From Oscheius onirici (taxonomy: Eukaryota; Nematoda; Chromadorea; Rhabditida; Rhabditidae): 64,000 bases of DNA. Below the pieces are notes generated by a model. That model ran no database searches. It saw only the letters and a program-made list of their open reading frames with translations, and was not told the DNA's origin. Positions 11,405 through 21,932 of this stretch are shown one piece after another. The stretch spans positions 9,472,501 to 9,536,500 of the forward strand of contig OW051470.1 in NCBI GenBank assembly GCA_932521025.1. The letters are read 5' to 3'. The position numbers and the translations under genes are program-made. Each line of letters begins with the position of its first letter. The stretch's first letter is position 1.

Positions 11405-11944
11405 TTAGTGCTTCTTGGACGCGGTGATGAAGAGTGTTCCTCGGGAGGTCAGATGGCTTTTGATGCTCGATAAATCGACGTCCTGGGGCAGATGATAGGC
11501 CCTGTGAACTTCGCGAGAGATGGTTCCGTGCTCGTCGCTGCGGTTCTCGTGACGGCAGTGGATGACGACCTCGTCGTTGCAAATCTTCACTTCGATCTGT
11601 AAAGCTGTTCAGTACTCTGGTGTTTTTTGCGAAGCATTTACCAGTGAAAGCTCTGACAAGTTGAACCTACCTCATTGGGAGTGAAGAACTGGGCATCAAG
11701 TCCAACTTCAAACTTTTCGGCAGTGTTCTTGACCTGAACCAGAGAATGTCATACTCTTTTTTTTCTGTTTCTGGCTCTCTCTCTCTCTCCTCTTGTCTGT
11801 TTGTCTCTCTGTTCCTCTGCCCCTCTCTCCCCACTGACTCACTGTCCCTCTCTGTAACCCAATGCTCACCTTAACAACTCCATCATTACCCTGGAAAGGC
11901 CAGTCCCAGGTGACATTATCGTGAGTAAGAGGAACAGCAGTCAT
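11405..11944 (-). CDS. hsp-12: Small heat-shock protein, HSP-12 family (paralogue 1)
   Basis: Alpha-crystallin-type protein of 109 residues in three exons (11944-11870, 11733-11671, 11596-11405). It starts MTAVPLTHDNVTWDWPFQGN and continues with a compact crystallin domain (KFEVGLDAQFFTPNE, VVIHCRHENRSDEHG, REVHRAYHLP, LTSRGTLFITASKKH). The very short N-terminus and absent C-terminal extension are typical of the nematode 12-kDa class, cytosolic proteins known for weak chaperone activity. It is convergent with dual oxidase; the two stop codons are 78 bases apart. A 109-residue paralogue is at 20503-21724 with a different second-intron position. Which C. elegans hsp-12 member is the orthologue cannot be settled. 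Confidence 0.93.
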
Positions 11945-12199
11945 GGTCACAGTCAGTCAGAGCAACTGAATGATTCCAGATGGGCGGAGATTAGAACGAG
12001 AACGAGTGTAAAATGAGACAATCAGAGCTGGTAAACACCCTAATGCACGTTCACAGCTGAGAGCTAAAAGATCACCGGCAGTGTAACTTATTTTCGAAAA
12101 CAAAGGGCCCTGAGTGTTCATTGATCCAGCTAAATCTGATTCCTTGAAGCTTTTGAAAGGACAAGCCTCAGCCCTGATAGCCATTTTTGTAATATTGTT

Positions 12200-13690
12200 G
12201 TCTACGATTCCAAAGTGTGGCGACGGACACGCAAACTATCCTTGATCTAGATTAATTCTGCAGGCAAACGCATAAATAGAGGCCGAACATTCGTACTAGA
12301 CGGCCTCTGTCTCAATGGTTCTGTCACACCTGTGCCTTATTTTAATAATTGGAGGAGTTTATGACTACAGAAAGTAGAAGGAGATTAAAGCAAGTGTCCG
12401 GCTGTGGCAAATTGCCTAATGCCAAGCGAGGCCCATTGATCGTAACTCGAAATTTACAATTTGCATTTTTGACATTTATACAAGATTTTTCCTTTCTTGA
12501 AACTCCAGTAACTGAAGACCAAAACCTTGATGAGATTTCAGTCGAGGAACCGCAGATGGAAGGTAGTGGAATTGAAAGTGAGTCTTAGATATTTTATTCG
12601 TTCAAGGTTTGCAACGCCCGGCTTCTCCCTTCTTTTGCGAAGTCTCACAATCTGTCTCCCTGTTCTTACAATTAGGTTCATCCCTTCCCATAAATTCTAT
12701 CCCCTTCTTTGAAAGTTACCACAACATTGACAGACCCAATTAGAGCCTCTCCAAAACTACCAGCCGTAGAAAGTTAGCGCACTTGTCTTTCCTATCATAT
12801 TCGGATCTTCACAAATCTATACTTCAGCGAAATGATGTCTGCCGTGGACTCTGTGTGTTTGTCTGCGGAATTGCCCGCGGCCACGAGATTCTTCGTGACA
12901 AATTAGAAATTTTCAGGATTAGGTAGTCAGTTTTCGAGTGGGATGAGTTAGTCTAGACAAGTCAGATTATGCAAAGAGTTTAGTATGATTGCATTGGAAT
13001 CTAATAACTGGGACAGAATTTCAGAACATTTGATAATCAGCCAACCAAAAATCTAAATCCACTGTAAATTGCTCTCGCGTCTCTGTGTGTGTGAGGCTCT
13101 AATTGAGGATAAGGAGGGGAGCTTTGTGCGCAAATTAGTTTTTAACAAGTCGTGACAGGAAAAGCAAGTGCTCGAAGGATTCTTATGACTGATAGTTTCT
13201 TACTGGAACTGTGTAACTGGAACAGAGTGACAAGGGGATAATTTCGGTAGTTTCTTTAGAGGGTCAGGGAGAGTGACTGGAGGAGAGTAACAAAGGAGGA
13301 ATGAAATGAAAACCACGACTACGGTTCCGTGACAGAGCGAAGTCACGAATTTCTACTTTAGCCCTGGAAGGGCGTTGCCAACCTTGTTTGCCTAAAATTA
13401 GAATTTCGCTGGCTGAGTATCAAATGTTTACACGTTTTGCGGGTCTCGCCAAGAAATTTTTAACAGGACTGTCTAGTCCACCGCCTGACTAAACAAACTA
13501 TAGTTTATAACAAGTCGGGACAGGTAAGTCGTGAGCGAACTTTATTTATCACGACTTTGATAGTTTTTTTCGGAGGGGCAGGGGGATTGGAATGGAGTGA
13601 ACTGTAATCTAGAACAGTGGATCGGTGAAAGATCGAAGTAATAGGCGAAGACGAGGAATCTCTAACTTTAGCCCTGAAAACCTTGTATTT
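12200..13690. other. Region with weak coding signals only
   Basis: A short ATG reading frame at 12315 gives a hydrophobic start (MVLSHLCLILIIGG). An acidic stretch at about 12510-12588 (+) follows a good acceptor. I could not join them into a gene. Around 13130-13400 and 13500-13700 there are two diverged copies of the same sequence (AACAAGTCGTGACAGG and AACAAGTCGGGACAGG, each later followed by TTTAGCCCTG and ACCTTGT), a tandem duplication. Confidence 0.35.
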
Positions 13691-13702
13691 ATTCATCTTA
13701 CA

Positions 13703-14274
13703 GACCTTCAATGGCACGATGACGCCATCATGAGAAACACGTATGAGAAGTATCTAAAAGAAATCTCACTTTATCGCATGTCCACAGAAGAATTTGAAGA
13801 GCTCCATGGAAACAGGACGACGTTTCTTATTATGGGCTTTGCACACTTGCTCATGGCTGCCGCTACCGTACAAATTGGATTGAATGAGCTGCACCGTTAC
13901 ATTTTAGTCACAACCCAGATTGACATAAATGAGCCGAAGGAAACTTAGGTAAAAAGATTGAAAATCTCAAAAGACGGGAATGTCTGTTTTTACCTTCTAG
14001 TTTTCTTGAAGAATATTTTCGTCCTGTAGAGATTGACTATGCTGCAAGTGTTCTTGATCGTATGCTACCTCAAATCCGTAAACTGTACAGGCTGAAATAT
14101 TTAGAAACAAAGAGTGATCTGTCGAATAGTACAGCCATTTTTTATGCTTTTAGCACTATGCATAGTGATATTTCAAAAACTGGGACTGAAATGCTAAGAA
14201 TTTCAAGAAACGACATTTTTAATAGCCGTCCAAAGATGCGCTACTTCCAGCGCTGCAAAAATGTATTTTTGTAG
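13703..14274 (+). CDS. Unrecognised two-exon gene candidate, frame conflict at junction
   Basis: Exon B opens after a strong acceptor (TTCATCTTACAG at 13702) and stays open to TAG at 13946-13948, giving WHDDAIMRNTYEKYLKEISL and a hydrophobic segment (FLIMGFAHLLMAAATVQIGL). GTAAAAAG follows the TAG directly. Exon C starts after TTCTAG at about 14004 and encodes FLEEYFRPVEIDYAASVLDR through to a stop at 14274, with AATAAA at 14296-14301. Exon C is a convincing 3' end, but B and C do not join in frame: one base too many, or a real stop. This could be a decayed gene, a base error, or two genes. No family is recognised and an upstream start was not identified. Confidence 0.4.
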
Positions 14275-14577
14275 CGATTTTGTTGTTTGTTTTGTAATAA
14301 AGAAGGCTAATCCATTTTTTATCTCGGATAGTATTTGGCCAGGGTTGGCGCATCACTAAACCTGCTGTTATTGACCAGACCAAACTTTGTGAGTGATTCT
14401 CTCGAATCTGGTGCTTGCTTTGATGGTTTCTCCGTCATTTTCAGCTTGTTGTAGCTCCATAGAGCCGATGCCGGATTCAGAAGCGAAAGGATAAACGTTT
14501 TCAGATTATGAGGGCGCCATCAGTCTTTCTAGATATACTGAGATATTCTTTTCGAAAATGGACTGTCGCTGACAAAA

Positions 14578-14601
14578 GTGTTCAGTTACCCAAGTTTGTG
14601 G
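14578..14601 (+). ncRNA. SL1-like spliced-leader sequence, copy A
   Basis: Reads GTGTTCAGTTACCCAAGTTT followed by GTG and then GTAAAA. Fourteen of the last fifteen bases of nematode SL1 (TTACCCAAGTTTGAG) match, with T for A at the penultimate base. A GT donor follows where an SL RNA has one. The conserved flank starts upstream at GACTGTCGCTGACAAAAGTG. A convincing Sm site after the donor was not found; TTTTTTAG about 60 bases on is the best candidate. It may be a diverged SL RNA gene or pseudogene. Confidence 0.5.
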
Positions 14602-14926
14602 TAAAATTATATTGTTTTCCGATGTTCCACATAGTTCGACCAGGTTTTTTAGTAGGCACATCTATCAAATAAGAGAACAGTCCAAACCTAGAGAGCTGAT
14701 TGGAAAGCGGAAGGCTTGCACCATCACTACAACTGTTGTTGACTTCTAGACCAATTTCTGCTTGAATTGCACGAATCTGCCAACGGTTTTTGTTATTTTT
14801 ACGTCCTTTTCAGTTTCTTTTAGCTCGACAGAACCGATGCCGGCTTCAAAAGAGAAGTGTGAGCATTTTCAGAGTATCAGGGCTCGCCTCGAGTGTCTAT
14901 AGTTTTGGGTGTCATTTGAGAGGCTT

Positions 14927-15601
<675 letters not shown>

Positions 15602-15866
15602 GGCCGCAGTGCTGAATATCTCCCGCGACTGCCGCGCCGAGTCGCTGTTAGTTCAGCTGCCCAAAGAATGAGAAGAGAGCACGTCATCCACGGGAAAAAC
15701 TTTTTTTGTGGATCTGGAGAGAGAAATTAAAAGATGGATGTCTGGTGGAATGCTTCGAAATAGGGCGGATCTCTGTTTTGGTAAGGCTGATTCAGAGACT
15801 GGTCTCAAAAGACAGAGCGGAGCTTCAAGAGTACAAAATGAGACGGAGTAAAAACTGGGAACTGGC

Positions 15867-16192
15867 GAACTACATAGACGCAATTTCAACAAAGTCCATA
15901 AATCATAGAAACTGATTGATTTGCAAGTAATTGTCATAGAAACTTTCAAAATCATAAAAAATAACTGTCCAGGCGATGGCGAGCAGTCTGTCGATGCTTC
16001 TTACTCCACTTCGCCGATCCCCATAGACTAGAAGGTAGAAGGCGAACAGCTTCTTCTTCCGTGCTAGGTAGCGAAAAAGTATTCATGACGAATGAATTGT
16101 TTTGCGGCAATTAAGTCAAAATTATTACAATGACAAAACAATATTGCCAAATTATTATAACTTATGGACTTTGTTGAAATTGCGTGTAGTTC
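15867..16192. repeat. Inverted repeat, about 326 bases
   Basis: Arms GAACTACATAGACGCAATTT...AAAGTCCATAA and the complementary TTATGGACTTTG...GCGTGTAGTTC pair over roughly 35 bases. The interior is AT-rich and shows no gene. It is probably a foldback or MITE relic; no clear target duplication was found. Confidence 0.6.
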
Positions 16193-16284
16193 ACAAGTAC
16201 CAAAAACGGTTGCCTTATCCAGAGACATTGATGAAAAAAGCTGGAGAAAATCGTGCAAAAATTTACAAATATAAAAAGATTTTT

Positions 16285-16558
16285 GACAAGAAAAAAGAGT
16301 CCGACTTTGGCACTTTCCGACAATATCATATGTTGAAGCCGTTGCGCTGAGTGAGATATCAAAACATCATAATCTTCACGGTTTGTGAGTCGTTGGCCGC
16401 CTATGTTCACTGGCGTTTTCATCTCCGGAAAACACTTTCCAGTACAGTCGAGAAGAGTGCTGGTGAAACTGTGTCGCCTTGTAAGACACCTCTCTTCACC
16501 TCAACTTTCTTTCCAATTACCTTGACAGCTACTTCCGAGTGATCGTGTTCCAGTCTAC
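16285..16558 (-). mobile_element. Degenerate RTE LINE reverse-transcriptase fragment
   Basis: Minus-strand translation shows EVKRGVLQGDTVSPALFSTV (the reverse-transcriptase GxxQGDxxSPxLF motif), then GGQRLTNREDYDVLISHSAQ, corresponding to the region around the catalytic FADD box. Here that box reads YDVL, so the catalytic aspartates are lost. A short frame break joins the two parts. It is clearly dead. Together with 6463-6832 it shows RTE elements have been active in this genome. Confidence 0.8.
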
Positions 16559-16717
16559 CTCCGAGTTTTTACATACTCAGGCAAAATGTCATAGAAACTT
16601 TTGACTTTTTTATTTTACGGGAAGACCCTTTTCTCCGTAAATAATTTTGTGCCGAAAATGGCGCTGAATTGAGCGTTCAATATTTTGGAAAATTGAAATA
16701 GACTGTCGCTGATAAAA

Positions 16718-16741
16718 GTGTTCAGTTACCCAAGTTTGAGG
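16718..16741 (+). ncRNA. SL1-like spliced-leader sequence, copy B
   Basis: GTGTTCAGTTACCCAAGTTT continues GAG and is followed by GTAAAG. The 15 bases TTACCCAAGTTTGAG (16726-16740) are identical to the 3' end of canonical nematode SL1, with the donor in the correct position. The 5' bases differ from SL1 (GTGTTCAG for GGTTTAA). Copy A and copy B share flanks from about 20 bases upstream. It lies about 230 bases from the 3' end of the first U2 gene and points towards it. A canonical downstream Sm site was not seen, so function is uncertain. Confidence 0.55.
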
Positions 16742-16893
16742 TAAAGTACTACCTTTTCGGATGTTTCACATAGCGTCACATCAATCAAACAAGAGAGCAG
16801 TACAAACGTGTAGAGCTGAATGGAAAGCGGATTACGTGAACCATCTCTAAACTCCTCTCTGTGTCGGCTTCAAAAGAGAAGTCTGAGCATTTT

Positions 16894-17740
16894 CAGAGTA
16901 TCAGGGCTCGCCTCGAGTGTCTATAGTTTTCGCGCGTATCGCGACTGTTTTTGTTGCTGTGCTTATTTCCCCCTGAGGGGAGGGCCGGTCCCGGCTCTAG
17001 TGCAACGCCGGGTCGACCCGTGAGAAGGCGCTGGCAAGCCAACGACCAACTCCGGTCTCAAAAATCGGTTAACCTTGTACGACGCAATAGCGACGTATAT
17101 CGAAGGTTAATTCGATAAGAACGATTACTACACTTTGATCTTAGCCATAAGGCCGAGAAGCGATACAGAACGAACGAACAGCAGGTACTTACGTCGAGGG
17201 GCACGACGACGGGGAACGGTCGTGAGCGGGGGAGATAATGGGCAGACACGCCGCGGCGACGGGGGCACCCTAATTGCACATTTCGCTTCTGTTGCGACGG
17301 GCTCGGGGTGGGGGAACTAATAAAACTCTTATCGCTTTCTAATTCTGTCGAAAAATCCAGAAAAATTGGTATAAGAAGCACTAAAATTGACCGAGTTATG
17401 GTAAGTGCGAGTGGTGCGACATGAGTCTCTGTGACCATTTCGCTTCAGGTTCGCGGCCTTCTTGAAGTTTCTCCTGATAATTTTCAGCGCGTTTTATCAG
17501 AAAAACCATAAGAAAAAATCATTAAAACATTCCTGATTACCAGACTTCAAAAAAGTCAACAGGAACCTGAAATACTTCACTACTCGTACAATCAACACTC
17601 ACATTTCATTCATAGCGACTCAGGGTGAGGTTTTCAGCATTTCGGAGTATCACTAATCGATTCAGCGCCTAATAAAACCCCCAAACACTTTTATTTTGAG
17701 TAATTTTCGTATTTTTTATAACAGACCCGAAATGAAAGGG
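16894..17740. repeat. Segmental duplication carrying U2 snRNA, copy 1
   Basis: Matches 19361-20222. Identity is near complete from the U2 3' flank (CAGAGTATCAGGGCTCGCC) through U2 and about 280 bases of its 5' flank, ending at CCATTTCGCTTCAG (17448 and 19925). Beyond that it is weaker but recognisable (GGAGTATCACTAATCG against GGAGTATTACCAATCG; AATAAAACCCCCA in both). The 3' flank alone also occurs at about 14872-14913. Confidence 0.9.
16968..17164 (-). ncRNA. U2 spliceosomal snRNA, copy 1
   Basis: About 197 bases, starting ATCGCTTCTCGGCCTTATGG and continuing through CTAAGATCAAAGTGTAGTA, which contains the branch-site recognition sequence GUAGUA. An Sm site (GATTTTTGAG) follows about 90 bases in. 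The 3' stem-loops (GGCGTTGCAC, CCGGGACCGGCCCTCCCCTC) match nematode U2. Base-pairing with the intron branch site is its known role. The 5' end is fixed by homology at 17164. A long 5' flank conserved with copy 2 presumably holds the proximal sequence element. Confidence 0.95.
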
Positions 17741-18084
17741 TTGGAACGAAGCGTGGGCGCATTGAAAACTAAATAATGTTAAAAAAGGTCTTAAAAATAA
17801 AAGAAAAACATCTAAAGAGTCACCAGATCAATGGAGAATCTACTGGTTCTCACTGACATCTTCTGACAAGGGAATGTTTTTAGTCAAATCCAGGATATTG
17901 GAACGAGTTTGGTACTATTCGAAAGAGCATGAAAAATAATGTTGATTTTCAGCTGCCGAATGAATTGCTGCTGTCCCCTGGAGCCATTTCAATGTTCAAA
18001 ATACCATTTTGGTCGCCCACGCAAACCCGAAAATTCGAGTCGAAACCGTGTTTTTGGTCCCAAATGATCTGCAATGTTGTAGAG

Positions 18085-18224
18085 TATACTTGGGCAACTC
18101 GACTCGGCTCGAGCCAAGTCGAGCTCGATTTGAGCCACGAGTCGGCTCGACTCGACTCGGGTCGGTACAGAACTCGACTCGAATCGGCTCGTGACTCGAC
18201 TTTTCGACTCGACGCCCAAGTATA
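18085..18224. mobile_element. Short MITE with TATACTTGGGC termini
   Basis: 140 bases bounded by TATACTTGGGC and GCCCAAGTATA, with an interior of repeated CTCGACTCG words. The element at 42106-42363 has the same termini and the same CTCGACTCG interior, so they are one family. No 8-base duplication is evident here. Confidence 0.7.
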
Positions 18225-18309
18225 TTTTGCTACTTTTTTGTAGAACATACAAAAGCTGTGAAAACACGTCTTCAGTTAGAAACAGTTGAGCCAAACAACG
18301 CTAGAAATA

Positions 18310-18459
18310 GGGCGGCAAGGGAGTCTATTTTTCTTATTCTTTGATTTAGTTCTAGAATGCGCTATAATATGACCATCTTCCTTTTTGGTCCGATCCGACG
18401 ACCAAGTCTGGGGACCGGGCCGAGGCGGCCCGGGAATCTCCGGCCCGGAGCCATGTCTA
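18310..18459. mobile_element. Degenerate copy of the TAGACATGGC-type element
   Basis: Contains TTAGTTCTAGAATGCGCTAT, AATATGACCATCTTC, TTTTTGGTCCGAT and a GC-rich end finishing GCCATGTCTA. All of these recur, inverted, in the element at 53251-53485. The arrangement differs (ACCAAGTCT is internal here), so this copy is rearranged. A reading frame across it (to about 18700) looks fortuitous. Confidence 0.55.
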
Positions 18460-19055
18460 CATCGAACAAAACTTGTTTTCTCCGCGGGAATTGGAATTCC
18501 TGGTTCAACTCTTCCGACGTTCAGCGTCGTGGTACCTCAATTCCGGGCGTAAAACCCCGAGACAACATTACTAACCACCAGTCTGGTCAAGGAACTGGAC
18601 CAGTACAGAGTACAGGACAGATACACAGTATAACTCGAGCTTCGTCAACTGTTGGCCCAACAGGTGAGCACTGTCCCTCTATCTCTCACAAGGGAAGCTT
18701 GTAAAGTCAAGGTGGCGGTTCACGACGAGTGTAGTGTCATTCGGTAGCCCATGACAAAGGGATTCCGGGATATATTACCAATTTTGCGAAATATCACTCT
18801 GGACCGAGTTATGGACGTTTTAAAATTTCCGCGCCCGCAGTGGAGAATATGTCGCTCGGGTGCGAAATCCGAAGACATGGCCGAGGGGTGTGCATTCTGG
18901 AATCATGATTCTTTGGTCATGGGTTCGATTCCATTTTTGTTCTGGGTAAGGTAACAAGTTTAGAGAGACTGACAAGCTTCCCTTGTCTCTCTAAACTTGT
19001 TCTCTCCCAATTTTTTATTGATTGTTCTACAGTTTTCTCAAAACCGAAGTCTTTT

Positions 19056-19360
19056 TTACTTCTTCTTCGGCGCCTCAATGTCCTTAGCTCCGCAGCTGAC
19101 GAGCATCGCTATTATTTCTTCCATCGTCGGACGTTTCTTTGGCTCCTTCTGGAAGACCTTCTCCTTGAAAAAAGTCAACAACTTTGCGGGACAGGGCGAA
19201 GAAATGTTTGGAGGCTGACCGGCAAGAACCGCCTTCTTGGCCTCTGTCTTACTGATGGGACCGTAAGGCTCGTCTGCCGTATAGATTTCCGAAATGAAGG
19301 CGCCAAAACTGTAGATGTCAGTCTTGTGAGAGTATTCCAGTCTCATGAGGGTTTTTTTTT
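19056..19360 (-). pseudogene. Truncated protein kinase gene, C-terminal lobe only
   Basis: Minus-strand frame reading TLMRLEYSHKTDIYSFGAFI followed by a C-lobe tail with EPKKRPTMEEIIAMLV and ending APKKK, then a stop. AATAAA on the minus strand (19018-19013) is a normal 3' end. Kinase homology is cut off exactly where the U2-bearing duplication starts (a run of nine A at 19352-19360), and no ATP-binding or catalytic-loop exon exists further up. The fragment lacks all catalytic residues and is probably a gene broken by the duplication. A 5' part elsewhere in the genome cannot be excluded. Confidence 0.75.
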
Positions 19361-20222
19361 CAGAGTATCAGGGCTCGCCTCGAGTGTCTATAGTTTTCGC
19401 GCGTATCGCGACTGTTTTTGTTGCTGTGCTTATTTCCCCCTGAGGGGAGGGCCGGTCCCGGCTCTAGTGCAACGCCGGGTCGACCCGTGAGAAGGCGCTG
19501 GCAAGCCAACGACCAACTCCGGTCTCAAAAATCGGTTAACCTTGTACGACGCAATAGCGACGTATATCGAAGGTTAATTCGATAAGAACGATTACTACAC
19601 TTTGATCTTAGCCATAAGGCCGAGAAGCGATACAGAACGAACGAACAGCAGGTACTTACGTCGAGGGGCACGACGACGGGGAACGGTCGTGAGCGGGGGA
19701 GATAATGGGGCAGACACGCAGAGTACGCCGCGGCGGCGTAGGCACCCTAATTGCACCTTTCGCTTCTGTTGCGGCAGGCTCGGGGTGGGGGAACTTATAA
19801 AACTCTTATCGCTTTCTAATCCTGTTGAAAAATCCAGAAAAAGTGGTATAAGAATCACCAAAATTGACCGAATTATGATAAAAACAAGTAGTATGACATG
19901 AGTCTCTGTGACCATTTCGCTTCAGTTTTATTGTGTTTTTGAGGATGTGACGTCATTTTTTAAGCGCTGTTTACTCCTTCTTATGTCATGTCAGAAATAA
20001 GCTACAAAAGATTTTCTGATCACCAGACATTGTAAAACTGGACAGGAACCTTCAACCCTGCGAGTGTAGTACAATCAAGCCATGTGTCCCCTCATAACAG
20101 TTCAGGATAAAGTTTTGAGCCTTCGGGAGTATTACCAATCGGTTCAGCGTCCAATAAAACCCCCAGATACAATTATTTTGCGAAATGTTAGTCATTTTTT
20201 ACTATACTAGTCCGACCCAAAT
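19361..20222. repeat. Segmental duplication carrying U2 snRNA, copy 2
   Basis: Second copy of the unit described at 16894-17740, same orientation, offset about 2.47 kb with a few small indels. Its left edge abuts the broken kinase gene. Its right part diverges progressively from copy 1 outside the U2 gene and proximal flank. Confidence 0.9.
19435..19631 (-). ncRNA. U2 spliceosomal snRNA, copy 2
   Basis: Same 197-base sequence as copy 1, including CTAAGATCAAAGTGTAGTA, the Sm site and the 3' hairpins; I saw no difference inside the RNA. The proximal 5' flank is also conserved, with small differences (for example GCCGCGGCGG against GCCGCGGCGA). Both copies should be expressible. Identity inside the RNA with divergence outside suggests selection or gene conversion. 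Confidence 0.95.
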
Positions 20223-20296
20223 TGACGGCAGCGGGGCGTAAGATGAAATTGTGTGTGTTCGTTTTTTTAGCCTAAAGACGTCATTTTCGCGCTTTT

Positions 20297-20355
20297 TGAT
20301 GTTTACAAAGTTGTAGCCCTTGATCTGATCTACAACTTTACAGAACATTGTAAAG
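20297..20355. repeat. Dispersed palindromic hairpin repeat
   Basis: TTTTTGATGTTTACAAAGTT, GTAGCCCTTGATCTGATCTA, CAACTTTACAGAACAT: a further copy of the hairpin described at 5518-5578, here without 5S. It lies about 150 bases beyond the 3' end of hsp-12 paralogue 2. Confidence 0.65.
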
Positions 20356-20502
20356 CTCAAAAATGCCGTCTTCGAGCTAAAAAATGGCGGTTTACGAAAA
20401 TTGACTTGAATCTGATTAAACCGAGTGCAACTGGTCTTTTTCACTTCAGGGCTGTCAAATACATTATTTATTTCAATGAGTACGGTTACAAAAAAAAGCC
20501 TC

Positions 20503-21724
20503 TCAGTGTCTCTTACTGGCCAAAATTTGAAGGACTCCTCTGGAGGTCAGATGTGACTTGACGCTCTGGACATCAACGTCAGCTGGCAGCTGATAAGCCC
20601 TGTGGATTTCTCTGGCGATTGTTCCGAATTCGTCGGAGCGAGACTAAAATTCATGTTCTATACTCTCTAGATCAGGGCTGGGCGGATAATCGCTAATCGC
20701 ATCCGCATTCGCGGATAATCGCGCCTTTTTTCAATAATCGCAATCGCATCCACATTTTGAAAATTGGACTATCCGCAAATCGCATCCGCAATCGCATTTT
20801 TTTTCACCGCGATTAGCGATTTAGAGAACAGGATTGGCGCTTTTTCAAGAATTTCAAATTTTCTTCAAAAATTGAAAAAAAAATATGTTGAAATCTTTTT
20901 GTTTGACACACATTTCACTCGTATTTTCTCCGGAAATGCTAAACTAGAGAACTAGAGCAGTTTTTACACTGAACCTACAAAACATCCCGTAAACTCACAA
21001 AAAACACGCAATTTTCAAAAGTTACTATCCGCTAATCGCATCCGCAATTGCGGATATCCGTTTTGCGATTGCGATTAGCGGATATCCGCAAATCGCTATC
21101 CGCAACCGTTTTTACTCCGCGATTATAATCGCACACGATTTTACGATCCTCCCAGCCCTGCTCTAGATGTTCAAACCTCATGTCGACAGTGAATGAGGAG
21201 CTCCTGACCACAGACTTTGACCTCAATCTCGTTTGGAGAAAAAAATTGGGCGTCCAGACCGACTTCGAACTTTTCGGCAGTGTTGTGGACCTGAAGACCA
21301 GGGATGGGCGGATACCGGATTTCCGGATAGCGCCAGTTTGAATTTGGCTGCGCACCAACTCGTAATACATACAGCCTGCATATCAACATTTGACTACGGT
21401 AGTTGCCGATACGCAGGCCTTATGTATTACGAGTTGGTGCGCAGCCAAATTCAAATTAGCGCTATCCGGAAATCCGGTATCCGCCCATCCCTGCTGAAGA
21501 CTGTCTCTGTTACTGTTCCTGTCACTTTTACTCTTACTGTCACTTTTACTCTTACGGTCACTGTCCCTCTCTCTCCCGGAGTCAATTTTCCTGTTTACTC
21601 CGGATCAGTCAGGTGTTTCTTTACACTGAAAGCTGACCAGTAAACTCACCCGAACAACACCGTCGTTTCCCTGGAGGGGCCAGTCCCAGGTTGCAGCATC
21701 ATGAGTCAGGGGAATAGATGACAT
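20503..21724 (-). CDS. hsp-12: Small heat-shock protein, HSP-12 family (paralogue 2)
   Basis: 109 residues in three exons (21724-21650, 21290-21177, 20643-20503): MSSIPLTHDAATWDWPLQGN, then EKFEVGLDAQFFSPNEIEVK, ELLIHCRHE, then REIHRAYQLP and LTSRGVLQILASKRH. AATAAA (minus) is at 20472-20467. The first intron position is shared with paralogue 1; the second is not (after CRHE here, after TPNE there), so an intron was gained, lost or moved since duplication. Both introns contain a hAT-like MITE. Without its MITE the second intron would be only about 37 bases. The exon order and all three reading frames are intact, so the gene is probably functional. Confidence 0.92.
20673..21160. mobile_element. 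hAT-like MITE in hsp-12 second intron
   Basis: 488 bases. Termini CAGGGCTGGGCGGATAATCG and the complement ending CCCAGCCCTG; the interior is full of GCGGATAATCGC-type words on both strands. It is flanked by an exact 8-base duplication CTCTAGAT (20665-20672, 21161-21168). The CAGGG(N)TGGGC terminus and 8-base duplication fit the hAT superfamily. No coding capacity. Confidence 0.92.
21299..21493. mobile_element. hAT-like MITE at the hsp-12 splice acceptor
   Basis: 195 bases, almost a perfect palindrome: the arms CAGGGATGGGCGGATACCGG through CGCACCAACTCGTAATACAT pair with the right half. Exact 8-base duplication CTGAAGAC (21291-21298, 21494-21501). The left duplication read on the minus strand is GTCTTCAG, which is the splice acceptor of hsp-12 exon 2. 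The terminal sequence is shared with the 20673-21160 element but the interior is not. Confidence 0.94.
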
Positions 21725-21932
21725 TCTGGAAAAAGGCGGTTGGGTGAGAGCGAGATGCAAATGTGACTCTATGATTGTAAAGTGTACACTAGCTGCGCAA
21801 CAGATGTGAAGGGGCTAGATTGGGAAAATATGCTGGGCAGATAGGCTGAGAGACAGAGACATAGATCGTCCTCGCTACTGCAAATATGTTCCTCAATTCA
21901 AAAGCCATTCAGTTGATTTCTACCAAAGCCAA

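Noticed and set aside
18357-18704. 115-residue plus-strand frame
   Set aside because: Begins inside a rearranged transposon copy and shows no conserved motif.
19352-19631. Second U2 copy as a retroposed pseudogene with a poly(A) tail
   Set aside because: The run of nine A is suggestive, but homology continues well upstream of the transcription start, so this is DNA-level duplication.
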